Counted from the stretch's first letter, positions 54,351 through 63,192 are shown. The stretch: 64,000 bases of DNA from Iocasia fonsfrigidae (GCF_017751145.1 NZ_CP046640.1:1034137-1098136), one strand, 5' to 3'. Translations and numbers: made by a program. The notes: a model not told the origin generated them from the letters alone.

Positions 54351-55541
54351 ATGAGTGAAAACATTATTAATGAAGTAAAAAGGGTATTAAAGAAAATATG
54401 TGGAGAATATGGAGAAAGATTGACAGGTTCTATTAAGAATAGACAACTAGAAGAATATACTAAAACATATTTTGAAAAAAATGGGTACAACGTTGAATTA
54501 CAGGGATTCTCCTGTATAGATTGGAAAGAACAGGGTGTAGAACTTTTCTGTCATGGAGAAAGCTTTGCTGCTAAGCCATCATATTATACGAAAGCTTGTC
54601 AGGTTGAAGCAGAATATGTTTTACTGAAATCAATCGAAAAATTGAAGAAAAGTAGAATAAAAGATAAAGTTGCAGTATTATATGGAGATCTTACTGCAGA
54701 ACAATTAATGCCCAAAAGCTTTTCATTTTATAATCCTGAGCACCACCAGGAGATAATTCGTTTACTGGAAGAGAAAAAACCATCAGCAATTGTGACAATT
54801 GTTGATAATGATACTTCTATTTTTGAAGATGGTGATTTCGATATACCCAGTGTTTATGTTACAAAAGAAGTAGGTAAGAAAATACTAAATAGTACTGGTA
54901 CAATAAATCTATCAATAAAGGCAGAGAGGATAAACTCAATAGGGGCAAATGTGATTGCCAGAATAAATGAAGATAAAGAAAAGAAAGTTGTAATTACAGC
55001 ACATCTGGACACAAAATATGGTACCATTGGTGCACTTGATAATGGGACTGGTATAGCTATTTTGTTATTACTAAGTAGACTTATAAAAGTTGAGATGATA
55101 AATTACTGTTTTGAGTTAGTTCTACTTAATGGAGAGGATTATTATTCGACACCTGGTCAAGTGGAATACATGAATGAATACCTTGGTGAGGATAGCGATA
55201 TTGTTTTGGCAATTAACTGTGATGGCATTGGATTAAAAAATAGTAAGACTGCCATTGCCATGATGGAATTAGGCGAAAAAGAATTGTTGTTAAGAGAAAT
55301 GATAGTAGGGAAAGAAAATTTTGAGTTTATTGAACCTTGGGTTGAAGGAGATCACATGTTATTTTTAATGAATCATATACCTGCAATTGTATTAACATCT
55401 AAAAATATTTTTAGGATGATTGATAGCGTAATACATACTGAGAGAGATACTTTAGAATTAGTAGATTATAATAGAGTTGCAGAAGTAGTATCTTTTTTGG
55501 AAGACTTTATTAAAAATACATATAGAAGTATTACAGAGTAG
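54351..55541 (+). CDS. M28-type metallopeptidase
   Basis: A 396-residue zinc-peptidase-like protein. Zinc-ligand motifs can be placed: ITAHLDTKYGTIGALDNGTG (His, then Asp), LLNGEDYYSTPG (Gly-Glu-Asp where GEE is common), AINCDGIG with the third Asp, and VIHTERDT with the last His. No signal peptide, so it should act in the cytoplasm on peptides or amide substrates. AAAAGGGGG precedes the ATG. The Glu-Asp in place of Glu-Glu is a conservative change. Confidence 0.8.
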   Translation: MSENIINEVKRVLKKICGEYGERLTGSIKNRQLEEYTKTYFEKNGYNVELQGFSCIDWKEQGVELFCHGESFAAKPSYYTKACQVEAEYVLLKSIEKLKKSRIKDKVAVLYGDLTAEQLMPKSFSFYNPEHHQEIIRLLEEKKPSAIVTIVDNDTSIFEDGDFDIPSVYVTKEVGKKILNSTGTINLSIKAERINSIGANVIARINEDKEKKVVITAHLDTKYGTIGALDNGTGIAILLLLSRLIKVEMINYCFELVLLNGEDYYSTPGQVEYMNEYLGEDSDIVLAINCDGIGLKNSKTAIAMMELGEKELLLREMIVGKENFEFIEPWVEGDHMLFLMNHIPAIVLTSKNIFRMIDSVIHTERDTLELVDYNRVAEVVSFLEDFIKNTYRSITE

Positions 55542-55609
55542 TAAATGATCATGAAAATATTTTATTATACTTTTATTGGAAATAGCCTACAAGTTGTTAT
55601 CTTTTATAA

Positions 55610-55744
55610 ATGAAGATATTGGAACAGAAGAAAAGGATTTTAACGAACATAATATACGACCTTGATATTGTTAATAGAATAGTTATAATTAAAGAAGGGA
55701 AAGCAATCGAAGAGGCGTTTTCTCTGCTTTATGTTAACAATTAA
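55610..55744 (+). CDS. Doubtful 44-residue ORF, possible ATPase fragment
   Basis: A frame of 44 codons ending just before the MerR-type gene. The segment YDLDIVNRIVIIKEGKAIEE resembles the part of ABC ATPases after the switch His. No ribosome-binding site precedes its ATG. It could be a decayed gene end; the resemblance is short and may be chance. Confidence 0.2.
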   Translation: MKILEQKKRILTNIIYDLDIVNRIVIIKEGKAIEEAFSLLYVNN

Positions 55745-55774
55745 TCCTGAACTAAAGGAGGGGTTAAAATATAT

Positions 55775-56485
55775 TTGACTAAAGAAATTGCTGATTTAAC
55801 TGGTGTACATCCTAATACAGTGAGACTTTATGAAGAGTGGGGCTATATTTCAGAAGTGAAAAGGGCCGGGAATAATTATAGACAATTTACTGAAAGGCAT
55901 CTTGACGAAATGAAATTAGCCAGGATAGCTCTGCCAGGCCCCTATCCTATAGATGGATATATTGTTAATGAATTGGTTAGAAAGTATGCTTCCAGTGATT
56001 TTAAGGTTGCTTTAAGATTAGCTAGTGAGTATTTACATAAAGTTGAAATTGAAATAGAGGAAGCACTTGAGGCAATAGGGGTTTTAGATAGATGGTTTGA
56101 AAATAGTTTAGGTAGTAAGGATAAGATTTTATATAAAACCAGAAAGGCTACCGCCAATAAACTAAAGATAACTATTGATATGCTGCGAACCTGGGAAAGA
56201 AATGGATTGTTTACAGTCAGAAGAAGTGAAAGTGGAAGACTAATATTTAGTGAATGGGATATAGAAAAGATAAAAGTTATCAGGTTGTTAAGGAATTGTG
56301 GATACAGTATTGCTTCATTATTAAATGTGTTTCAGAATCAAAAAGACGATATAAAGCCGTCAGAACTTTTAAATTTACCAGTAGATAATAATGATTTTTA
56401 TTATGTGACAGATAGATATATGCATTTCTTGAATGAGCACAAAGAAAGGGCCGAAAGACTGATCTCATTAATTAAAAACAAGTAA
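55775..56485 (+). CDS. MerR-like regulator with two DNA-binding domains
   Basis: A 236-residue protein carrying two MerR-type winged-helix domains. The first is at residues 1-60 (EIADLTGVHPNTVRLYEEWG, then NNYRQFTERHLDEM) and the second at 120-185 (ANKLKITIDMLRTWERNGLF, then SGRLIFSEWDIEKIKVIRLL). Usual MerR proteins have one such domain plus a coiled coil and effector domain. Here a helical linker joins two. The start is TTG, 11 nt after AAGGAGGGG. A hairpin repeat follows the stop by 13 bp. Confidence 0.8.
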   Translation: MTKEIADLTGVHPNTVRLYEEWGYISEVKRAGNNYRQFTERHLDEMKLARIALPGPYPIDGYIVNELVRKYASSDFKVALRLASEYLHKVEIEIEEALEAIGVLDRWFENSLGSKDKILYKTRKATANKLKITIDMLRTWERNGLFTVRRSESGRLIFSEWDIEKIKVIRLLRNCGYSIASLLNVFQNQKDDIKPSELLNLPVDNNDFYYVTDRYMHFLNEHKERAERLISLIKNK

Positions 56486-56497
56486 CCCTCCAGTTTT

Positions 56498-56543
56498 ACA
56501 CCACTAGTACATTTTCAATTACAATGTACTTAAGTGGTGTTTT
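56498..56543 (+). repeat. Hairpin repeat, copy 2 (terminator-like)
   Basis: ACACCACTAGTACATT pairs with AATGTACTTAAGTGGTGT, with one unpaired base per arm region, then TTT. It shares its 5' flank and stem sequence with the hairpin at 54247. Confidence 0.7.
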
Positions 56544-56572
56544 GAAATTTATAGAAAAGGAGTGAATTATAA

Positions 56573-57250
56573 ATGAAAATTAGTTTTCAAAATATTGATG
56601 GTCAGGTTATTTACCGTATTTTCGATTTTGATCCTAAGTATGAGAAAGTACTGCAGATGTGTTTTTATCAGAAAGATGGGAATGGATATATAAAGAAGTA
56701 TCCCAATGATGCTAAATATATAGAAAAGATGAGAGAAAGATATTCTAAATACGCACAAGAAATGTTTAATCAATTAGGGTATTTTACTAATGTTCCCTGG
56801 GAATCAGGCTTAAAGAAATTTTGTTCCATGGCTAAAGACAGCAATATTAATTGGTGGCTGACAGGAAGTTGCGCTAGCTGTATTCGTGGTGTTGAATTGA
56901 ATCCTCATGATATAGACATTATGATTGACTCAGATTATGTAGAAGATATTACAGAATTGTTTCAAGACTATTTAATCGAGCCGATTATTGATACTAATGG
57001 ATGGCTGACAAAGGAATTTGGTGTCATATTTATGGATGTAAGAATCGATATTGCTTCTGATCCAGCAGCTGTTCTTGATGACCCAGAACCTGTTGATTGT
57101 GGACCTTATGCTTTAAATCATCTGGAAACAGTAGAATGGGAAGGTTTTCAAATAAAGGTACCACCTCTTGAATTACAGTTAGCTGTTAATATTAAAAGAG
57201 GTAGAATGGATAGAGCAAGAAAGATTGAAGAGTTCTTGTATAGCAGTTAA
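56573..57250 (+). CDS. Nucleotidyltransferase-fold protein
   Basis: A 225-residue protein with the minimal nucleotidyltransferase signature: WWLTGSCASCIRGVELNPHD then IDIMIDSD (Gly-Ser, then Asp-x-Asp), and a third Asp in MDVRIDIASD. The C-terminal PPLELQLAVNIKRGRMDRA resembles kanamycin-type or AbiEii-related nucleotidyltransferases. Its target (small molecule, tRNA or protein) is unknown. AAAAGGAGTG precedes the ATG. Confidence 0.7.
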   Translation: MKISFQNIDGQVIYRIFDFDPKYEKVLQMCFYQKDGNGYIKKYPNDAKYIEKMRERYSKYAQEMFNQLGYFTNVPWESGLKKFCSMAKDSNINWWLTGSCASCIRGVELNPHDIDIMIDSDYVEDITELFQDYLIEPIIDTNGWLTKEFGVIFMDVRIDIASDPAAVLDDPEPVDCGPYALNHLETVEWEGFQIKVPPLELQLAVNIKRGRMDRARKIEEFLYSS

Positions 57251-57279
57251 AAAATATTCTAATAGTCATTACTGACTGA

Positions 57280-57308
57280 CCTTGCATTATCAGGCAGAAA
57301 ATGCAAGG
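57280..57308 (+). repeat. Nine-bp inverted repeat after the nucleotidyltransferase gene
   Basis: CCTTGCATT (57280-57288) and AATGCAAGG (57300-57308) with an 11-nt loop. No T-run follows on either strand, so a terminator role is weak. Confidence 0.4.
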
Positions 57309-57355
57309 AAAATAAGATAAAGATAAGTTATTCTTTAATTGAAGGAGGGATATAT

Positions 57356-58033
57356 ATGGGATGGCTTGAGCGAATGAATAGTGCAATAAATTATATTGAA
57401 GAAAATCTAACAGAGGAAATTGATAATACTAAAGTGGCTGAAATAGCATGTTGCTCAGTTTATAATTTCCAACGTATATTTTCTTTTATGACTGATATAC
57501 CTTTATCAGAATATATAAGACGACGTAGATTTACACTTGCTGCACTTGAATTGCAAGATAGCCCTATAAAGATAATTGATCTTGCTTTAAAATATGGTTA
57601 TCAGTCGCCAGAAGCTTTTTCACGTGCATTTCAAAATATGCATGGTGTTACACCCACAACTGCGCGCAATCAGGGTGTTTATTTAAAAGCCTATCCGCGT
57701 ATTTCCTTTCAAATTTCAATTAGAGGTGATGTTGAGATGAATTACAGAATTGAGAAAAAAGGTACATTGTCAGTTTTTGGTGTAGAGGAGGTATTTACAA
57801 ACTTTGAAAATGATGAAAATCTAAAGGCAATACCTGAGTTTTGGCAGAATGAAATAAAAAAAGGGACATTAGATCGTATCACAAAAGCATCAGGAATAAA
57901 GTGGAATAGTTCTTGTAAGGGTATAGGACCTGTAAATGCAGTTATGTGCTATCATTATACCGGAGGAAATACTTTTCCTTATATGATTTGTGCATTTACA
58001 CCTGAAAGTGGTGTGCCTAAAGGTTTTACTTAA
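57356..58033 (+). pseudogene. AraC/GyrI-like regulator, C-terminally truncated
   Basis: A 225-residue regulator whose first 115 residues are an AraC DNA-binding domain (ACCSVYNFQRIFSFMTDIPL, then IIDLALKYGYQSPEAFSRAF). The remainder is the start of a GyrI-like effector domain. Its paralogue at 60.0-60.8 kb has 286 residues; this one stops after VPKGFT, where the paralogue continues VPENLLEYEIPAATW. About 60 residues, including the end of the ligand-binding domain, are lost. It may still bind DNA. AAGGAGGGA precedes the ATG. Confidence 0.75.
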
Positions 58034-58148
58034 GCATAACAGGTATGTACAATATGCCGTGGTAGCAGCAAATCTGGCAATAGAGGATTCCCGATTAAAT
58101 CTTGATAAAGAAAATAAAGAGCATAGCCATTTAGTTATTGAATTTTAA
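58032..58148 (+). pseudogene. Orphan 3' gene end joined to the truncated regulator
   Basis: A 38-residue frame without a start (KHNRYVQYAVVAANLAIEDS, then KENKEHSHLVIEF) ends at 58146. It overlaps the stop of the truncated AraC/GyrI gene and appears to be the last part of an unrelated gene brought in by a deletion. Family not recognised. Confidence 0.4.
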
Positions 58149-58239
58149 ACAATTTGATATCAAAATTGTTACGATAATGTTATTATTAATTAAGAGATTT
58201 AACATTCATTAAAACTAATTTTAAGAAAGGTGTGAAAGT

Positions 58240-59430
58240 ATGAAGTATAATTTTGATAAAGTTATTGACAGAAAAGGGACAAATTCCTCAAAATGGGAAC
58301 CAGCAATTTTAAAGCAGATGTTCAATGGAGAAGATGTTTTGCCATTTTGGGTAGCTGATATGGACTTTAAAGTGGCACCGCCAATTATTGATGCCCTTAA
58401 GAAAAGAGTAGAACATGGAATATATGGATATTCTACACGACCGGACTCTTATTATGAAGCAATTATTAATTGGACTAAAAGACGTTTTGGATGGGAGATA
58501 AAAAAAGATTGGATTTTATATGCACCAGGGATTGTACCGGCAATAAATTATCTGATTCAAACTTTCTGTGTTCCTGGAGAAAAAGTGCTTATACAACAAC
58601 CTGTTTATTATCCTTTTGCAAATGCTATAGAAAACAATGGATGTCATGTGGCTAATAACCCATTAGTTTTTAATGGAGAAGATTATGAAATAGATTTTGA
58701 AGACTTTGAGGAAAAGGTAAAGGCTCCTAAAGTAACTGCTTTTATCCTTTGTAGTCCACATAATCCTGTATCAAGAGTCTGGACAAAAGAAGAATTAGAA
58801 AAAATCGGAGAAATATGCCTGGAAAATGATGTTTTAGTTATTGCTGATGAGATCCATAATGATCTTGTATACTCAGGATTTACTCATACTATGTTTGCTT
58901 CTATGAATGAAGAGTTTGCACAGAATTCAATCACTTGTACTGCTCCTAGCAAGACTTTCAATCTAGCTGGTTTACAAACGTCAAATATCATTATTCCAAA
59001 TAGGAAATTGAGATTGAAGTTTGAAAGCAATCTAGAAAGAAATAGTATTGGTCTACAAAATCCTTTGAGTATAGTTGCAATTGAAGCAGCTTATAATGAG
59101 GGAGAAGAGTGGTTAGAGCAGTTATTGGTATATTTAGCAGCAAACGTGAAATTTATAGATAACTATTTACAGGAAAATCTACCTCATGCTAGATTAATAA
59201 AACCTCAAGGAACATATTTAGGTTGGTTAGATTTGAGAAAATATGAAACAAATGCAGACATATTGGAAGGAACTGTAGCAAAAGAAGGAAAGGTGGGCTT
59301 GGATGGTGGCTCATGGTTTGGTCCTGGTGGAGCTGGATTTATGAGATTAAACTATGCATGTCCAAGAAAGTTATTAGAAGAAGGTTTAGTTAGACTGTGT
59401 AAGGCAGTAAGAGGTATTAAGCAAATTTGA
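58240..59430 (+). CDS. MalY/PatB-type aminotransferase (cystathionine beta-lyase family)
   Basis: A 396-residue PLP enzyme. It starts with the MalY/PatB pattern DRKGTNSSKW, then LPFWVADMDF, GIYGYS and the PLP-contacting FILCSPHNPVSRVWTKEEL and ADEIHNDLV. The PLP lysine lies in TAPSKTFNLAGLQTSNIIIP. The enzyme cleaves cystathionine or cysteine to pyruvate, ammonia and a thiol. AAGAAAGGTGTG precedes the ATG. It lies between two AraC/GyrI regulators. Confidence 0.93.
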   Translation: MKYNFDKVIDRKGTNSSKWEPAILKQMFNGEDVLPFWVADMDFKVAPPIIDALKKRVEHGIYGYSTRPDSYYEAIINWTKRRFGWEIKKDWILYAPGIVPAINYLIQTFCVPGEKVLIQQPVYYPFANAIENNGCHVANNPLVFNGEDYEIDFEDFEEKVKAPKVTAFILCSPHNPVSRVWTKEELEKIGEICLENDVLVIADEIHNDLVYSGFTHTMFASMNEEFAQNSITCTAPSKTFNLAGLQTSNIIIPNRKLRLKFESNLERNSIGLQNPLSIVAIEAAYNEGEEWLEQLLVYLAANVKFIDNYLQENLPHARLIKPQGTYLGWLDLRKYETNADILEGTVAKEGKVGLDGGSWFGPGGAGFMRLNYACPRKLLEEGLVRLCKAVRGIKQI

Positions 59431-59474
59431 TTAAAATCCCCACTGATGGTTCACTGTCTTATATTTGCCTGATA

Positions 59475-59525
59475 GCTTAATGACTCTATAATTCCCACAG
59501 ATCAGGGAATTAAGAGTCATTAAGC
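59475..59525. repeat. Long hairpin with one bulge after the aminotransferase
   Basis: GCTTAATGACTCTATAATTC plus CC pairs with GGGAATTAAGAGTCATTAAG plus C; only one base bulges out. The loop is ACAGATCA. No T-run follows, so it may be a transcript 3'-end stabiliser or a mobile-element remnant rather than a simple terminator. Confidence 0.6.
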
Positions 59526-59740
59526 CTCAACTAACCTTTGAAAACCATTATTTGAAGCTATATCAAGTCTGATGATTTCACTTTGTGATAACACTACTAC
59601 TAACCATTTGATAGATTATATTGGGAAAGAAAAAATAGAAGAATATGTATCGAAATTTAACATTCGATGGTACATATTCACTACTTGCACAAACGATTCG
59701 CACAAAAATATTTGAAAAATTCTGATAAACACCTACAATG

Positions 59741-59776
59741 AAAATATAACAGCGTTATATAACGCTGTTATATTTT
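59741..59776. terminator. Perfect 36-bp palindrome, probable bidirectional terminator
   Basis: Arm AAAATATAACAGCGTTAT (59741-59758) followed immediately by its exact complement, then CTTTTT. A-rich on the left and T-rich on the right, it could terminate transcripts in both directions. Confidence 0.65.
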
Positions 59777-59972
59777 CTTTTTGGGAGTGTGGAGGGTCAG
59801 GGGTGAATTGGCTGGAATAGAAAAGTGCAATATTTAAGTGTTATTTATATAGTAATAAGTGTTATTTATATAGTAAAGTGAAACTCAAATAAATAAGTTT
59901 ACGAAATTGGACATTAAAAGAGAAGATATAAAATTTATATTATGCTAAACTTTAACATAGGGAGGTGATGAT

Positions 59973-60833
59973 ATGGAGTGGTTGAAGCAATTAAGCCGGG
60001 CAATAGATTATATAGAAGACAATTTGGCAGGTGATATTTCTTACGACAAAGCAGCAAAAATAGCCTGTTGTTCCACTTATAATTTTCAAAGAATGTTTTC
60101 CTATATAACTGGTATTCCACTATCTGAATATATACGCCGTAGGAGAATGACAAAAGCTGCCTTTGAATTGCAGTTGAGCGAAAATAAAATAACAGATATT
60201 GGTGCAAAGTATGGTTATGATATACCGACATCATTTAACCGTGCCTTTCAAAATGTTCATGGTGTTTCTCCGACTTTTGCTCGTAAGGATGGAACTATAT
60301 TAGATTCTTATCCGCCCATTAGATTTTCTATTAACGTCACTGGAGGTGAAAGCATGAGATATCGTGTAGAAACAAAAGAACCTATTAGAATTGTTGGGAT
60401 TAGAGTCCCCTTACAAGAGGATCAGGAACATAATTTCAAAATTGTTCCAAGATTTTGGAACAAAACATTAAAAAGCAATTTAGTTTCAAAAATTAGCAAA
60501 TTAACAAATCAAAAGCCGCATGGTATTTTAGGTGTTACTGCATATCAAAATCCAGAGAAAATCTATTATTACATTGCAACTGCTACCGATTTAGCTGTTC
60601 CAGAGAATTTGCTTGAATATGAAATTCCGGCAGCTACATGGGTTATCTTTAAATGTGATGGACCTTTTCAAGATTCCATTCAAACAATCTTTAAACGATT
60701 TGCCAGAGAATGGCTTCCGTTTTCTGGGTATAAATATGCTCAATTGCCAGATGTAGAAGTTTATCCCATCAACGAGAATAAGTTAAAAAGTGGATATTCT
60801 GAAGTCTGGATTGCAGTTAAGAAAGAAAAATAA
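59973..60833 (+). CDS. AraC family regulator with GyrI-like effector domain
   Basis: A 286-residue Rob/SoxS-like regulator. The AraC domain occupies residues 1-110 (ACCSTYNFQRMFSYITGIPL, then ITDIGAKYGYDIPTSFNRAF). A GyrI-like small-molecule-binding domain follows from about 125 (YRVETKEPIRIVGIRVPLQ) to the end. It is the intact paralogue of the truncated gene at 57.4 kb. An ABC exporter starts 22 bp downstream, so it likely controls drug efflux in response to the bound ligand. AGGGAGGTGATGAT precedes the ATG. Confidence 0.9.
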   Translation: MEWLKQLSRAIDYIEDNLAGDISYDKAAKIACCSTYNFQRMFSYITGIPLSEYIRRRRMTKAAFELQLSENKITDIGAKYGYDIPTSFNRAFQNVHGVSPTFARKDGTILDSYPPIRFSINVTGGESMRYRVETKEPIRIVGIRVPLQEDQEHNFKIVPRFWNKTLKSNLVSKISKLTNQKPHGILGVTAYQNPEKIYYYIATATDLAVPENLLEYEIPAATWVIFKCDGPFQDSIQTIFKRFAREWLPFSGYKYAQLPDVEVYPINENKLKSGYSEVWIAVKKEK

Positions 60834-60855
60834 TTAAAAATAGAGGTGGAATAAA

Positions 60856-61818
60856 ATGTCCGTAATTGAAATTGATAAATTGGTAAAGGAGTATAAGAAT
60901 GGCGTTAGAGCACTGGATGGCTTAAGTCTTAAAGTGAACAGTGGGGAAATCTTCTCACTGCTGGGTCCCAATGGAGCTGGGAAAACTTCTTTGATTAATA
61001 TTCTGACAACCTATTATAAACCCACATCTGGGAAAGTAAGCATCTTGGGGAAAGACTTATGTAGGGAGCCGGACCGGGTTCGTAGACAGATTGCCTGTGT
61101 TGCCCAGCGTATTTCCATTGATGAGCACCTGTCACTAATGGAAAATATGCTATTTCAAAGCAGGTTATACAAAGTAGATGCACAGCTGGCAGAAGAAAGA
61201 ATAAATACTTTGATTGACAGTTTTGATCTTTCCGGATATTTGAAATACCCTACGGCATCCTACTCTGGTGGGGTGAAGCGTAGGTTGGATATTGCTATGA
61301 ATATGGTTTCTTCACCTGTAATTCTATTTTTAGATGAGCCCACAGTAGGTATGGATGTAGAGTCCCGGAAGGCCATGTGGAAAATGATGTTGAAAATCCG
61401 TGATGAATATAATACAAGTATATTTCTTACAACTCATTATCTTGAGGAAGCTGACCAGTTAAGTGATACCATTTGTATCATGAAAAATGGAAAAGAATTA
61501 GTCCAGGGATCACCAGGTAGTTTGCGCAGTTATACCAGGCAGGATATGCTCCGTATTACATTTTCCAATGCTGAGCGAGGAAAAAAATATAAAGATGTCT
61601 TTGATGACACCGGGTTTATTAAGTTCAGCAGTGTGCGGGATAATTCTGTTTTACTAGGTGTGGATGACAGCAGAACTGCTTTTACAGCTGTGAATAAGTG
61701 GCTTTTGGATCATGATGTAGAGTTTCGTGGTATCGAGATTGTAGAACCTGGTCTGGAGGATGTTTTTCTGGCATTAACTGGTTCAGGGGAAGATAGAGGG
61801 GAGGAATGGGTGTGCTGA
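60856..61818 (+). CDS. ABC exporter ATP-binding protein (DrrA/NatA type)
   Basis: A 320-residue ATPase. Walker A is GPNGAGKTSL (about residue 38), the Q-loop is in CVAQRISIDEHLS, the signature YSGGVKRRLDIAM, Walker B VILFLDEPTVGMD and switch His TTHYLEEAD. The C-terminal 90 residues match DrrA-like accessory domains. It overlaps the permease gene by 7-13 bp. With the AraC/GyrI gene in front, export of a drug-like compound is likely. Confidence 0.93.
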   Translation: MSVIEIDKLVKEYKNGVRALDGLSLKVNSGEIFSLLGPNGAGKTSLINILTTYYKPTSGKVSILGKDLCREPDRVRRQIACVAQRISIDEHLSLMENMLFQSRLYKVDAQLAEERINTLIDSFDLSGYLKYPTASYSGGVKRRLDIAMNMVSSPVILFLDEPTVGMDVESRKAMWKMMLKIRDEYNTSIFLTTHYLEEADQLSDTICIMKNGKELVQGSPGSLRSYTRQDMLRITFSNAERGKKYKDVFDDTGFIKFSSVRDNSVLLGVDDSRTAFTAVNKWLLDHDVEFRGIEIVEPGLEDVFLALTGSGEDRGEEWVC

Positions 61819-62561
61819 ATATTTTGTGGCGAAATATAAGGTGGCGTTTTCAAAACCCTATTTCCATTGTAATTACTATCTTGCAACCGCTTATCTGGCT
61901 TATTTTGTACAGCTCTGTCGCAGGCCAGGCAGTGCAAAATATGGGAATCGATAATTACACTGCTTTCATTCTACCCGGCATTATAGTGCTCGTTACCCTG
62001 GCTGCCTGCAGTAGTGGTGGTATTATCAATTATATCATGAAATCCAACGGCAGTTTTTACAGAATCCTGATCGCACCTGTGAGTAGAAACTCTATTGTGC
62101 TGGGGCAAATGCTGGAGGCAGTACTGGTTTCCTTCCTGGAAGTAGTAATTTTATGTGTTGTAGGCTTTTTTTTCTCAGTAAAGGTGGCATCGGGTATCGC
62201 TGGAATTTTACTCATGATATTACTGGTTTTTATGACAGCGTTTTTCATGTCAGGTCTTACCTATTCTATTAGTCTCTTTCTGCCAAATGAAGTAATCTAT
62301 GAGACGATAATGAATGCGATTGTGCTGCCTATCTTTTTTTTGAGCCCAGCCCTTTTTCCTACTGAAAATTTATCAGGTGGATTGGCTGTAGCTGTAACAC
62401 TAAATCCATTTACACATATTATTAACGCTCTGCGTAGTCTGATACTTGGCGAGACAATTTTATTAGGGGAAATTCTCCCTGTTATTGTACTATTTATAGT
62501 GATGTGCTGCTGCAGTTTTGGACTGGCAAAGTGGAGATTAAAAAAAGAGATGGCCCATTAA
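61806..62561 (+). CDS. ABC-2 type permease (DrrB-like)
   Basis: A 251-residue membrane protein with six helices. ABC-2 features: NPISIVITILQPLIWLILYS near the start, FILPGIIVLVTLAACSSGG, and NPFTHIINALRSLILGE near residue 200. The ATG at 61806 is very close to GGGGAGG; a GTG at 61812 with 7-nt spacing may be the real start. Its last 81 bp (62457-62537) are repeated almost exactly 1.2 kb downstream, beyond the toxin-antitoxin genes. Confidence 0.9.
   Translation: MGVLNILWRNIRWRFQNPISIVITILQPLIWLILYSSVAGQAVQNMGIDNYTAFILPGIIVLVTLAACSSGGIINYIMKSNGSFYRILIAPVSRNSIVLGQMLEAVLVSFLEVVILCVVGFFFSVKVASGIAGILLMILLVFMTAFFMSGLTYSISLFLPNEVIYETIMNAIVLPIFFLSPALFPTENLSGGLAVAVTLNPFTHIINALRSLILGETILLGEILPVIVLFIVMCCCSFGLAKWRLKKEMAH
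62457..62537 (+). repeat. 81-bp direct repeat, copy A (inside the permease 3' end)
   Basis: This segment of the ABC-2 permease gene recurs at 63675-63755 with 77 of 81 identities (C/T, G/T, G/A and A/G differences). It encodes the last helix, ending GLAKWR. Confidence 0.9.
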
Positions 62562-62802
62562 TTTGGATTTAAGTTAAGAGGCGGGTTTGAAATATTATAA
62601 ATCTAAGAATGAATAAAAATAATCTAAGAGAATAATAAACAAAGAAATAGCTTCAAATAAAATATTAAGTTGCTAAAATTAGGAGAGTCAGTTATAATAA
62701 AAGAAAAGAAATTATTGGTGATAAGCACTGCTAATTATGATTAATAATAGGTAGACTAAGTAATATTTTAATTGACAAACGAAAAAACAAGGGGAAAATA
62801 TT

Positions 62803-63186
62803 ATGATTTCTAAAGCGGAAAAAATTATTATAATAGATTTTTTAGAACAAAAACTGTCTCCTGAATTAATTTATGTATTTGGTTCTTATTCTAAAAATAA
62901 TGAGAGAAAAGATAGTGATATTGATATAGCTTTTTTATCTGAAAATGAAGTTGATGAATATCAAATATTCTTATTTGCTCAAAAGTTAGCTGATAAATTT
63001 AAAAAAGAAGTAGATTTAATTGATATTAAACAAGCATCTACTGTTTTTAAAATCCAAATTATACAGGGTAAGTTAATATATAATGCTAATAATTATAAAA
63101 AGATGGAATTTGAATTAAAAACTTTAAGAGAGTATGCTAATCTCAATGAAAAAAGAAAAGAAGTGCTGGAAGGTGTATGGGGGTGA
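62803..63186 (+). CDS. mntA: MntA-type nucleotidyltransferase antitoxin
   Basis: A 127-residue MNT-domain protein. The active-site signature is VFGSYSKNNERKDSDIDIAF (about 25-44: Gly-Ser-Tyr, then Asp-x-Asp), with a third Asp in EVDLIDIKQ. MntA antitoxins of the HEPN/MNT class add AMP to a tyrosine of the partner HepT toxin. The partner follows 6 bp downstream. AAGGGGAAAATATT precedes the ATG. The flanking direct repeats suggest recent arrival. Confidence 0.9.
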   Translation: MISKAEKIIIIDFLEQKLSPELIYVFGSYSKNNERKDSDIDIAFLSENEVDEYQIFLFAQKLADKFKKEVDLIDIKQASTVFKIQIIQGKLIYNANNYKKMEFELKTLREYANLNEKRKEVLEGVWG

Positions 63187-63192
63187 CTTCTA

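Larger units (their letters stand above)
59431..59972. other. 540-bp gap with two large palindromes
   Basis: No gene can be supported. It contains the hairpins at 59475-59525 and 59741-59776 described separately, short frames such as one reading IDYIGKEKIEEYVSKFNIRW near 59610-59680 that suggest a decayed gene, and a tandem repeat of AAGTGTTATTTATATAGTAA near 59836-59875. Confidence 0.5.

Noticed and set aside
53361-58148. Row of single genes each followed by a hairpin, considered as an integron-type cassette array
   Set aside because: The hairpins differ in sequence apart from one related pair, lack attC-type end sequences, and no integrase is present.
59836-59880. Short tandem repeat considered as a CRISPR or iteron array
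   Set aside because: Only two adjacent copies without unique spacers, no cas or replication gene nearby.
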